Assembly: GCA_017311185.1 (NCBI GenBank)
Contig: JAESUZ010005537.1
Coordinates: 620,001-684,000, forward strand
Origin: Proteles cristata cristata
Lineage: Eukaryota; Chordata; Mammalia; Carnivora; Hyaenidae
Length of the DNA stretch: 64,000 nucleotides
Direction: 5' to 3'
Positions within the stretch are counted from its first letter, which is position 1; each line of letters starts with the position of its first letter. A program made the translations under genes and the position numbers. The notes beneath the pieces were generated by a model that was given only the letters and a program-made list of their open reading frames with translations, did not search any database and was not told the DNA's origin. Positions 23,185-33,110 of this stretch are shown here, piece by piece.

Positions 23185-23790
23185 TGGAATTGGTATCAGA
23201 ATCCTAAGGGTGATTAGTGTGTCTTCACCAACTAAATGTGGAGGATTCAGATGCAAATAAATGAAGAAACCCTATAGTTTGGTAGGCTGAAGGCAGCTCC
23301 AGTTAGATTGAGTAGCCCATCTGTCATGAAGTTCACAGAAGTAAGGGGGCCATAAAAGGGCTGAGGCCAGCTCTCCACTCATTCATGGCTGACTGTGAAA
23401 CTATATGCATATGCAATGAGAGACTGAAAGCCAAGCAAAAAGTGAAATTCAGTAGAAACTACAGACCTGACTTGTCTTTGAATGCATTTCCCAAACCACA
23501 CACAGACAAACAACAGAGTGGAACCCTTACAGGTTCACTGGATGACCACAAAGCTATGTATACACAGGTGAGACCCCTAGAATGAATGGAAGAATCAAAA
23601 GATATATGGCATTTATATACACTGAACAGCAAAATGGCAGATAAAAATCCAGTCATATCCAGTGTTTTTAGACGTGAATAGATAAACACTCCAATCAGTA
23701 GTTTGTTGTCCTGGCAGACAACAGTGCACCCTTCCTCAGGATTCCTATGGCATGTGTCTGAGTCTTAGGCTGTCTTCCTGAACCCATTGA
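23185..23790. other. Unclassified stretch after the LTR-like element
   Basis: It may include a little ERV internal sequence, but I see no recognisable protein. Confidence 0.35.
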
Positions 23791-23799
23791 ATCACATCT

Positions 23800-23970
23800 G
23801 GGATTAAATCCTGGCATTCTCGCAGACTACCTGACTAAACTTGAGCCAAGCACTATAATATTATCATAGGGCTGTTGGGTGGATTAGTGAAACTTTGTAA
23901 ATGGTTATAAGAGTACCTGGCACGGATAACACTCAATAAATGCTAGTGATATGATAATAGCTGTGGATAT
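23800..23970 (+). mobile_element. MIR SINE relic
   Basis: The end GAGTACCTGGCACGGATAAC followed by CTCAATAAATGCTAG matches the MIR 3' part. Confidence 0.75.
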
Positions 23971-23999
23971 CATGGCAGTGGTGATGATAATAATAATCG

Positions 24000-24128
24000 C
24001 CTTTAGTCTGTGAACTCCACTGAAGCAGAATCTGTGGCTTTCTCTTCTTTAAATTTAACTCTTAGCATAGTACTTTGCATGGAGTAGGTACTCAAATGCC
24101 TCTTGATTGAACTGAATGAATGAATTAC
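24000..24128 (+). mobile_element. L2/MIR-type 3' end relic
   Basis: It has the L2-like order of CTGTGAACTCCACTGAAGCA, a GTAGGTACTCAA-like word and a terminal GAATGAATGAAT. Confidence 0.6.
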
Positions 24129-24169
24129 ATGTTATAGACATCACAGAGAAACTGATATTTGAGATGGAG

Positions 24170-24640
24170 TGCTGATTAATTTTATGCATCAGCTTGGTTG
24201 GGTTATGGTGCCCAGTTGTTTGATCAAACACTAGTCTAAATGTTACTGTGAAAATACTTTGTAGATGTAATTAGTATTTACAAACAGTTGACTTTAAGTA
24301 TAGGAGATTACTATTGACAATGTAGGTGGATCTCATCCAATTAGTTGAAGGCCTGAAGAGCAAAACCTAAGGTTTCCCAAACAATAAGGGATTCTGCTTC
24401 AAAATTGTAATGTAGAGATACAACCTCAATTTTGGCCTGCTAGCTTGCATACAGATTTCAAACACAAGACTGCAATATCAACTTTTGTCTGGGTTGCTAG
24501 CCTTCGGATTGCCCGCTGGATTTTGGACTTGCCATCCACAATTGCATGAACCAACTCCTTAAAATAAATCTTGCGCATGTCTCCCTCTCCTATTAGTTCT
24601 GTTTTCCCGGAGAACGCCAGCTGATACATAATGGTTTCGA
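24170..24640 (+). mobile_element. Ancient interspersed repeat, family unresolved
   Basis: It runs from ATTAATTTTATGCATCAGCT to GAGAACGCCAGCTGATACAT, ends I recognise from a common mammalian repeat that I cannot name with certainty. AATAAA lies near its end. Confidence 0.5.
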
Positions 24641-24737
24641 ACGCTCAGTGAAAATAATGGCTTAAACACTGAGTGACCATTACTATGTGACCAGCAATAT
24701 ATGGGGAAGGGTAAAGTGTTAAGTTGCAATCCAGACT

Positions 24738-25035
24738 ATGGTAGTTATAAAATATGTCCACAAATGATTTAATACTGCTCTCTTCCAAAGGTGGAGCTAA
24801 TTCTACAGACTATACTTAGTGACTCTAACAGATAAAACGTGATGTAGTGACAGTATTAGACTTCGGAGACCAGGTCATTAAATGCATGTGGCTTTTTTCT
24901 TGTTCTCACTCTTGTATCACTCACTTTGGGCTAAGCCAACTGCCATGTGTGAAGATACTCAAGCAACTCTATAGAGAGGGGAGAAGCTGGGACGGCTTTG
25001 GCTTTGCAGAATGTTTGTTTGTAAAAGCTTGAAAG
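24738..25035 (+). mobile_element. MLT1-type (MaLR) LTR relic
   Basis: It begins TAGTTATAAAATATGTCCAC and contains CAGGTCATTAAATGCATGTG and GCCAACTGCCATGTGTGAAG, typical of MLT1 LTRs. The tail is missing or diverged. Confidence 0.6.
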
Positions 25036-25116
25036 GTCTTGAAGAAACTGTCAGATGTGTGTTTGCAGAAAGTAAGGTAAAGGTTATTGGAACTAGGGAT
25101 AAAAGGAATCTTTGTT

Positions 25117-25350
25117 GGGGCACCTGGGTGGCTCAGTCAGTTAAGTGTCCAACTTTGGCTCCAGTCATGATCTCACTGTTCATGAGTTCAAGCCCCACAT
25201 TGGGCTCTGTGCTGAAAGCTCAGAGCCTGGAGCCTACTTTGGATTCTGTATCTCCCTCTCTCTCTCTCTGCCCCTGCCCTGCTCATGCTCTCTCTTTCTC
25301 AAAAATAAACAAACATTAAAAAATTAAAAATAAATAATATATAAAAAAGA
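25117..25350 (+). mobile_element. SINE, sense
   Basis: The head is GGGGCACCTGGGTGGCTCAG with a long A-rich tail. AATCTTTGTT flanks it at 25107-25116 and 25351-25360. Confidence 0.94.
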
Positions 25351-25360
25351 AATCTTTGTT

Positions 25361-26504
25361 ATGTAATGGCAGAAAGGTTAGCCATAGAGTCATCTGAAGT
25401 AATGTAGAGAAATATTTAAGGAAATGAGTGGTCTAAGACTTTCAGATAGTTTGTTAGAGGATCTTCTCGGTTTTCTCTTGCTGCTTTATAGCAAAATATG
25501 AGAGGAGAGAGATAAACAAAAGGAAAGGCTGTTTAGCAAAAAGGAGTAGGAACTTACTGTTTCTGAGGACTCCCAGCTTTTCCCAATGGCAGATAATGCT
25601 AGAATGAAGAATTGACTTCTGTACAAAAATCATTCCAGGCACTTTTGGGAAATTGTGGTCTGATGGTGAAACCTGGGGTGTGACTATATAATCCTTCATT
25701 AAAGTCTCTTGGAAAGATCCAAGATGTTGTCTTAGAAGATAATTTAGTCAAATATCAGTTTTTTTGAAGATGCTTAAGGGTAGTCTCAGCAGAAGCCCAG
25801 TAGAGAGAAGGACACAGCTTTTGTCTAACACAGTGAACTTCTGTAAGATTCATATGAGAACCAAACATGTTTTTAAAGAGCATTCTATTGTTAGAAACAC
25901 CACCAGCTTGGTCCGAAATGCAGAGAGACCTCACAAAATGAAAATTGGAGCCCCAAAATTCTGTTGACTGGACTCACACTCAGAACACTGTGCAGCTCCA
26001 ACACAGGGTCTACCTCTCTTTGAAAAGGAGTGGTAATTTAAAGGATGGAAGCAAGAGCCTAGAGGAGCCCAGAGAATCGTTATTTCTGAGCAGGAACAGG
26101 ACTAACCTTCTAATCAAGGAACTTCTAACATTTTCCTGGCTGAATTTTAGAATTTCTATGGACCAGTGATCCTGTTTGCCTCATGTTTTCTCCCTTTTTG
26201 AATAAGAATGTAGTGATTATCCTGTGCCTGCCACACGTGTATACTTTGAGTATACGTGGGGGAAACACCGTGTCTCTGTAGTTCACAAGTCTTCTAACTG
26301 TGAGGGATTATATTCTCAGAACTGCCCTTAAAGAACCACAGCTGAGGAGACTGACTTTGATGCCAACATCCTGGATTTCAAGCTGAAGTTGTAAAAGGAT
26401 GAAACATTTCTTCTTTGCTTTGCTTTCTTTCTTTCCCTTTTCTTTTTTCTTTGTAGGGCATGAGTTTAGTTTACACATGAAAGGAGTATAGGGAGGATAG
26501 ACTG
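25361..26504. other. Intron stretch, nothing classified
   Basis: Three short overlapping frames at 25454-26169 have no recognisable protein and no splice support. I see no named repeat. Confidence 0.4.
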
Positions 26505-26528
26505 TGGTGGTTTTAAAATATGTCCACA

Positions 26529-26721
26529 CGGGGTGCCTGGGTGGTGTCTGACTTCAGCTCAAGTCATGATCTCATGGTTTGTGGTTTCGAGCCCCACGTC
26601 AGGTTCTGTGCTGACAGCTCAGAGCCTTGGAGCTTGCTTCGAGTTCTGTGTCTCCTTCCCTCTCTGCCCCTCCCCTTCTCGCACTCTGTCTCTCTCTCTC
26701 AAAAATAAATAAAAACATTAA
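26529..26721 (+). mobile_element. SINE in MaLR LTR, host of a second SINE
   Basis: The outer target duplication AAAATATGTCCACA lies at 26515-26528 and 26906-26919, on either side of both SINEs. Confidence 0.93.
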
Positions 26722-26732
26722 AAATGAAATAA

Positions 26733-26896
26733 GGGGCACCTGCGTGGCTTAGTTGGTTAAGTGTCCAACTTTGGCTTAGGTCATTATCTCCCCATTTGTG
26801 AATTCGAGCCCCACACATCTGACCCTGTATCTCTGCCCCTCCCCCACTCACTCTCTGTCTCTCTCTCCCAAAAATAAACATTAAAAAAATTTTAAG
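26733..26896 (+). mobile_element. SINE nested in the tail of the preceding SINE
   Basis: It has its own duplication AAATGAAATAA at 26722-26732 and 26897-26907. A central deletion removes part of the region after the B box. Confidence 0.93.
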
Positions 26897-27173
26897 AAAT
26901 GAAATAAAATATGTCCACAAAATGTTTGATACTCTTCTGCTGAAAATGAAATGTAACTCCTTTGTCGTGAGTGTGGATTGTTCTTCAGGTCTATAATGAA
27001 TAGAATGTGATAGATGTGATGGTCTTAGGAGAATAGGTCATAATGATGATTGTGGCTTCCTCCTTGTTTTACTTTGGGAGAACTAAGCTGCCATGTCGTG
27101 AGGACACTCAAGATGTTTATGTGTTGAGCACCTGAGTCTTCTTGCTAAAAGCTAGCAAGGCCTCCAGCCAACA

Positions 27174-27213
27174 GCTGAGTGAATGAGCCTTCTGCTGAGT
27201 GAATGAGCCTTCT
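27174..27213 (+). repeat. 20-bp perfect tandem duplication
   Basis: GCTGAGTGAATGAGCCTTCT occurs twice in a row inside the MaLR LTR. Confidence 0.96.
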
Positions 27214-27362
27214 TAGGAAGCAGATGATCCTCCTTCCCCAGGCAAACTTTCAGATGACAGCAGCCCCAACAACATCTTGACTGCAGTCTCGAGACATTTT
27301 GAGCCAGAACCACCCAATTCAGCTTCTGCAAGAATCCTGACCCATAGAAACTACGTGACATA

Positions 27363-27583
27363 GGGGTGCCTGGGTGGCTTAGTCGGTTAAGCGTCTGACT
27401 TTCGCTTAGGTCATGATCTCGCGGTTCGTGGGTTCGAGCCCTGTGTTGGACTCTGTGCTGACTGCCAGCTCAGAGCCTGGAGCCTATTTCAGAGTCTGTG
27501 TCTCCCTCTCTCTCTGACCCTCCCCTGCTCACGCTGTCTCTCTCTCTCTCTCTCCTAGAAATAAATACAAATATTTAAAAAAA
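27363..27583 (+). mobile_element. Young-subfamily SINE in MaLR LTR
   Basis: It is flanked by GAAACTACGTGACATA (27347-27362) and GAAACTATGTGACATA (27584-27599). It has the marks GACTGCCAGCTC, TGACCCTCCCC and TCCTAGAAATAAAT. The A box (27375-27386) and B box (27431-27441) are intact. Confidence 0.95.
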
Positions 27584-28161
27584 GAAACTATGTGACATAA
27601 TAAGCATTTATGTTTGTTATAAACTGCTAAGTAATATGCTATATAACAATAGATAACTAACACATAGGCATGGTGGACATCATTATTAAAAGATGATTGC
27701 AGAAAAACAATCATTTGGTTAATTCTTAGGCAACTCATGTTTACCTTTTCTGTAATGTGTGATTACTTGAAATTCTCAAGTTCGTAGGTCAAAGGCTGGG
27801 TTTGTAGAGGACAAGTATCTGACTTCTATATGAGAATGAAATTGCACTGGGTATACACAATATCTTTTAATGTTTTGGTGAAAGTGTGATTTGTGTGCTT
27901 CCAAATGTTTCCACAGGTACTTTGTGACTCTTCCTTTGATTATACCATTTGTCTCCACTTGTTTCAAAACAGAGTTCAAGCTGATGTTTGAAATGTTCCA
28001 AGAAATAGAAGCCAGATTCATTCATAGATCTGAGTGTAACTCATACATTATGGGAAGAAATGTTGGAGGATTGGTAGAGACTTATCTCTGTTCTGCTTTC
28101 AAGAACTGCATATCTAGAAGGTGTAATTTTTTTTAACATGAGACTGTCCAAAGTATTTCTT

Positions 28162-29217
28162 TCTTTTTTAATTTTTTTTAAAGTAAAAAAGAAAATTTTT
28201 AATAGTTTATTGTCAGGATGGTTGGTTTTCCAGTGCTTATCCCCACAAGTGCCCTCCTCCATACCCATCACCCCCCATCCTCTCCCCCCTCCCCATCTGC
28301 TCTCAGTTTGTTCTCAGCATTCAAGAGTCTCTCATGGTTTGCCTCCCTCCTTCTCCCCGACTATTTTTCCCTTTCTTCTCCCCTATGGTCCTTCATTAAG
28401 TTCCTCCTAATCCTCCCATACATGCAAACATATGGTATTTGTCCTTCTCTGCCTGACTTATTTCACTCAGCATAACACCCTCAAGTTCCATCCATGTTGC
28501 TACACATGGCCAGATTTCATTCTTTCTTGTTGCCACGTAGTATTCCATTGTTTAGATAAACCACATCTTCTTGATCCATTTATCAGTTTATGGATGCTTA
28601 GGCTCTTTCCATGTTTTGGCTATTGTAGAGAGTGCTCCTATGAACATTGGGGTCCATGTGGCCCTATGCATCAGCACTCCTATATCCCTTGGGTAAATTC
28701 CCAGCAGTGCCATTGCTGGGTCATAGGGGAGTTCTATTGTCAATTTTTTGAAGAACCTCCATACTGTTTTCCAGAGGGGCTGCACCAGTTTACATTCCCA
28801 CCAACAGTGTAGGAGGGTGCCCGTTTCTCCACATCCTCGCCAGCATCTAGAGTCTCCTGATTTGTTCATTTTAGCCACTCTGACTGGCGTGAGGTGGTAT
28901 GGCAAGGGAATCAAGAGCAAAAATGAACTATTGGGACTTCATCAAGATTAAAAGCTTCTGCACGGCAAAGGAAACAATCCATAAAACTAATAGACACCTG
29001 ATGGAATGGGAAAAGATAGTTGAAAATGACATATCAGATAAAGGGCTAGTATCCAAAATCTATAAGGAACTCACCAAACTCCACATCCGAGAAACAAACA
29101 ATCCAGTGAAGAGATGGGCAGAAGACATGAACAGACACGTCTCCAAAGAGGACATCCAGATGGCCAACAGACACATGAAACGAAGCTCAGCATCCCTCCT
29201 CATCAGGGAGATACAAA
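28162..29217 (-). mobile_element. L1 with 5' inversion (twin priming), inserted in a SINE tail
   Basis: Bases 28162 to about 28898 are minus-strand L1 3'UTR and ORF2 end. The minus frame shows [20 protein letters not shown], the ORF2 cysteine motif. From about 28900 the text flips to plus-strand ORF2 just upstream of it (ATGAACTATTGGGACTTCAT onward), the mark of twin priming. TTTCTTTCTTTTTT occurs at both outer edges. Confidence 0.88.
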
Positions 29218-29429
29218 TTTCTTTCTTTTTTTTAAATTTATTTTGAAAAGAGAGGGAGAGAGCACAAGCAGAAGGAGGAGGAGGAAGGAGGAGCAGAGAG
29301 ACAGAGCGGAGAGAGAATCCCAAGCATTGCAAGCTAATAGCCCAGAGCCCCAATGTGGGGCTCGATCTCTTGAACAGTGAGCTGAAATCAAGAGTCAGAC
29401 GCTTAACCAACTAAGCCACCTAGGCACCA
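29218..29429 (-). mobile_element. SINE, split from its left flank by the inverted L1
   Basis: The antisense SINE ends CCACCTAGGCACCAC. Its target duplication CCAAAGTATTTCTT is at 29430-29443 on the right but at 28148-28161 on the left, on the far side of the L1. Confidence 0.9.
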
Positions 29430-29847
29430 CCAAAGTATTTCTTGATTGTGTGGTTAAGTATGTCTTAATTTGTAAAAGTAAAAAGAGCTCTCAAATCCAT
29501 TAAATGTTTTTATATATTTCTGACTTTAATATTTTTAATATTATTGTATCATAGGTTAAAAATCTTAGAATAATTTGACATGGAAATACTGGAAAATGGA
29601 AAAAAATATTACATTTTACATAAAGGTAATATAATCACTTGTAAGGGAATCATCAGCAATGAAACTGTTTCTTGCTAACGTTTAGTATCACTGTGTTGTC
29701 TTTATTTTTAATAGGAAGTTCAAACTAACAAATGAAATGGCTAAATCTTGACAAGTGTTTTTTACTTCAGGTCATAGTTTTATCACTAATAATTATATTT
29801 TTTTTGAAATAATTAATAATACCTTTTTTTTTTCTTTTTTCCCTCAG

Positions 29848-29928
29848 GGAATTGCTCCAAAGCTGGAATTTTCTACAACCTCAGTGATTACTGAATGTCT
29901 GATAAGCTCAAGGAAGTGCCGCACTCAG
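29848..29928 (+). CDS. SPATA6: SPATA6 internal exon C (81 bp)
   Basis: This phase 0-0 exon of 27 codons reads GIAPKLEFSTTSVITECLIS followed by SRKCRTQ. It lies after a long pyrimidine tract (T-rich from 29824) and CCCTCAG. The donor is CAG|GTTCAA, which has GT but poor positions +3 to +6. If the donor is skipped, the frame runs into TAA at 29944-29946 after five more codons, which supports the exon end as placed. Because both ends are phase 0, skipping would remove 27 residues and keep the frame. Residue differences from the human protein I remember (Ile for Asn, Lys for Arg, Arg for His) look like normal drift. Confidence 0.9.
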
Positions 29929-31006
29929 GTTCAATCATTTATTTAAAGTATTTAATGGTTTAACTTACTTGTTCATACTTACGGGCATTTGGAGAGAGTT
30001 ATCTTTTATTTTGGCTGTAGTTCGCTTCATTTTCTTAGGTCAATCTGGAGTTTAAGCAAAAACAGTTATTAAAGGTATTTAGCAGTTCAGTTGCATCTTA
30101 AATGTGAGAGATAAGAGTTTGGTACACATGATAGACAGTGCCATGATGCTATTAGTATTATTTTGTAATGCCATGAGCCTTTTTTTTTTAAATGCATAGA
30201 AATCAGTCTGCCAGAAACATGTTGAGATCAAGAAGTCTTACAGAGAACTAGATGGGAGGCTTCTATAAATCTTATAGGAGTTACAGGTGACTGCAAGAAA
30301 TTCAGAGGATTCTTTTTAGCAAATGTGACCAGAGGTTTTCATGCGGGGATATTGGTGTTTAATGAGTATGGTTTCCTGAGTGTCTCTCATTCCTTAAATG
30401 ACTCTTGCTCAGTTTGGCAGCCAACCTGATGCTGTCAGACTAAGGGAAGCTTGGACACTTCAACCCAAGTACCTTCTATATTTATAAAAACTGACTTTAC
30501 TAAACTGAGATATATGGGCCTAATATTTCATTCTGGTCTAACTTTTCATTGAGTCACCAAGATCATCTTACTGCCTTGTCCTTAAATTATCTAATAATGT
30601 CCAGGCATCACTCAGCTGCAATTGCATTATGGTCACGTAACAATGAGCAGCCTATGATGAGGAGCCAGGAGCACATAAAGCCCCGAGGACACAAACAAGG
30701 CAGGACTGGGCCCATGATGGAAAGAGTGGAGTGTTAATTTACTGTACCCTTGGTTTTGGAGTAAATTTTCTAAGGATGATAACTGTGATGTAAGCTAAGA
30801 AGGTAAAGCATGATTGTATAAAATTATCAAGGGCATCATTCTTACGTTGTTTGACAAGATACATAGTATGCCAGTCTGTCTATAGTTACTTGTCTTTGAA
30901 ATGCAAGCTGAAGTACAGCTATTAGAGATCTAACAACCTATGCTTGGCAAATGCAGAAATGTTACTGACTTGTTTTGAGATACGTACTGTGCCTATTTAT
31001 AAATTG
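29929..31006 (+). other. SPATA6 intron stretch, nothing classified
   Basis: No clear repeat or gene. The short frame at 30549-30737 is not supported. Confidence 0.5.
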
Positions 31007-31025
31007 TTAAAAATGTTTTACCCTG

Positions 31026-31238
31026 GGGCGCCTGGGTGGCTTAGTCGGTTAAGCGTCCGACTTTCGCTTAGGTCATGATATCACGGTTCGTGGGTTCGAG
31101 CCCCACGTCGGGCTCTGTGCTGACTGCCAGCTCAGAGCCTGGAGCCTGTTTCAGAGTGTGTGTCTCCCTCTCTCTCTGACCCTCCCCTGCTCACGCTGTC
31201 TCTCTCTCTCTCCTAGAAATAAATAAAAATATTTTTTA
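31026..31238 (+). mobile_element. Young-subfamily SINE, near-consensus
   Basis: It starts GGGCGCCTGGGTGGCTTAGT and keeps nearly all CpG sites. AAAAATGTTTTACCCTG flanks it at 31009-31025 and 31239-31255. It has the marks GACTGCCAGCTC and TCCTAGAAATAAAT. Confidence 0.97.
31037..31103 (+). promoter_or_regulatory. Pol III internal promoter (A and B boxes) of the SINE
   Basis: A box TGGCTTAGTCGG (31037-31048) and B box GGTTCGAGCCC (31093-31103) fit the tRNA-gene patterns. Confidence 0.75.
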
Positions 31239-31702
31239 AAAAATGTTTTACCCTGACGCAGACAAATGTTTTCTCTCCTCATTGGGATATGCCCTTCTGG
31301 TAGGTGGGTAGAGAAGTATGAAGTATGGCCTATGCACAGAAAATTACACCTGCTCTGAGTGTACAGCTTGGTAGAAGAGTCCTTTCTAAATGTAAAATTA
31401 TCCCCCCATTAGTACTTTCATCAGACTTAGGAATTAACATTTTCCTCTGTAAAGTTTTGGGAAGACTCATTTCTTTTTTTAACTTGCTATTTCAGTGTTA
31501 TTTATTGAACAGATAAATAGGATAGGCTTCAGTGTCAGACAGTGTTTAAGAAAATATGCCTAGAATCAGACAGATCTGGGTTCAAATTCCTCATCGGCTG
31601 CCTTAAATATTAAATTAGAGAATATATGCGGTGTGTCTGTCATGTAACATATAATTAATTTGGTGGCTGCTACTAAAGTTTGTTTTAAAGATAATTGGGA
31701 GA

Positions 31703-32184
31703 TGTTCACAGCAGCACTCTCCACAATAGCTAAAACCTGGAAAGAGCCTAAGTGTCCATCAACAGATGAATGAATCAAGAAGATGTGGTTTATCTATACC
31801 ATGGAATACTACATGGCAATGAGAAACAATGAAATCTGGCCATGTGTAGCAACATGGATGGACCTTGAGGGTGTTATGCTGAGCGAAATAAGTCAGGCAG
31901 AGAAGGACAAATATCATATGTGTGCACGTATGGGAGGATTAGGAGGAGCTTAACAGAGGACCAAGGGGGAGAAGAAGGGCGGAAATGGTGGGGGAAAGGG
32001 GGAGAGGCAAACCATGAGAGACTCTTGAATGCTGACAAAAACTGAGGACTGGTGGATGTGGGGGGAGGAGGGGTGGGCATGGAGGAGGGCACTTGTGGGG
32101 ATGAGCACTGGGTGTTATGTTGAAACTAATTTGACAATAAACTATTTGTAAAAAAAATAAAAATAAAAAATAAATAAAAAAATA
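31703..32184 (+). mobile_element. 5'-truncated L1, recent insertion
   Basis: It covers the ORF2 end and 3'UTR to an A-rich tail (AAAAAAATAAAAATAAAAAA). Perfect 16-bp duplications AAAGATAATTGGGAGA are at 31687-31702 and 32185-32200. Confidence 0.96.
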
Positions 32185-32294
32185 AAGATAATTGGGAGAG
32201 AAGACAATAGCTAAAATACAAGATAGATAACATTATCTGGTAGGCACAACAGAGTATATACTTACACATTAAAATTTTGATTGTTAACAGCCAA

Positions 32295-32322
32295 AATTTT
32301 AAAATTAAATAATTTTAAAATT
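32295..32322. repeat. Paired 12-bp palindromes
   Basis: AATTTTAAAATT occurs at 32295-32306 and 32311-32322, spaced by AAAT. Confidence 0.95.
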
Positions 32323-32649
32323 AAAAATTTAACAGGTATGAAAGCAGCATTTTCAGGTTCAAACATAAGAATAAGACAAACCATTTTGGTTTTTAAGAGA
32401 GAGAATAAGTGAAAGAAACTATAAAATTATTTAAGCTTACAAATATAATGACCTCTATTCCTTGTGGTACGTTATTTTCAAATTGATGTTGTGTCACCAA
32501 TTGAATGGATTGAAAAAAATTAAGCATATTATTGTGATTTTCTGAAATAAAACTAGTTTTCTACTTATACTTTTTACCTACTAAAAGTATAATTTATTGT
32601 GAATTAGTTAAACATCAGTAGTAGTTTTAATAATATGTGTGTTTGTCTG

Positions 32650-33110
32650 CTATATCAGGTTGTTTTTGTTGTGTAAAAAGCAACAGTAATTTAGTGGCTT
32701 AAAATAAAATGTTTCTGTGGGTTGGTTGGGTGGTTCTTTTGGTTTGAACTGGCGAGGCTGGGGTTGAATGATCTAGGATAGCTTCACTCGTGTCTGGCAG
32801 TTGGCTGAGTTCTTGGTCTGGGAAGGACTTTATATTTCTGGAATATAATTGGTTTGATTTTAGCTGGGATGGTGGCCACAAGACTTTCATCATCAAGTAA
32901 CCTAATTTTGGCTCATTCACATGGAGGCAGGACAGTTGTCAAAAAGGAGTAAAAGACAATAGCACTTTTCAAGACACTCCTTATGTCTCACGCTGTTATC
33001 CTGTTGGCCAGAGGGATCCATTGTGTTAACAGCGTATAACAGCCCTTATTTTCAGTTTTGGTGGGTAGGAACAGGATGCATTAAGAATTGGATAGAGTTA
33101 GCATGTACCT
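32650..33110 (-). mobile_element. MLT1-type (MaLR) LTR relic
   Basis: TAATTTAGTGGCTTAAAATA at the start and CACTCGTGTCTGGCAGTTGG match reversed MLT1-class text. The element is old and the right border unclear. Confidence 0.5.

Larger units (their letters stand above)
26505..27665 (+). mobile_element. MLT1-type (MaLR) LTR split by three SINEs
   Basis: The LTR pieces are 26505-26528, 26906-27362 and 27584-27665. They read GTGGTTTTAAAATATGTCCA, then AATAGAATGTGATAGATGTG, then ATAGATAACTAACACA, in MLT1 order. Removing the SINEs rejoins one LTR. No viral genes remain. Confidence 0.72.

Noticed and set aside
28432..28812. 126-codon plus frame with Cys and His
   Set aside because: It is antisense to the L1 ORF2 cysteine motif in the overlapping minus frame.
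31026..31100. SINE heads as tRNA genes
   Set aside because: They have Pol III boxes and tRNA ancestry, but they are joined to SINE bodies and do not form a complete tRNA.
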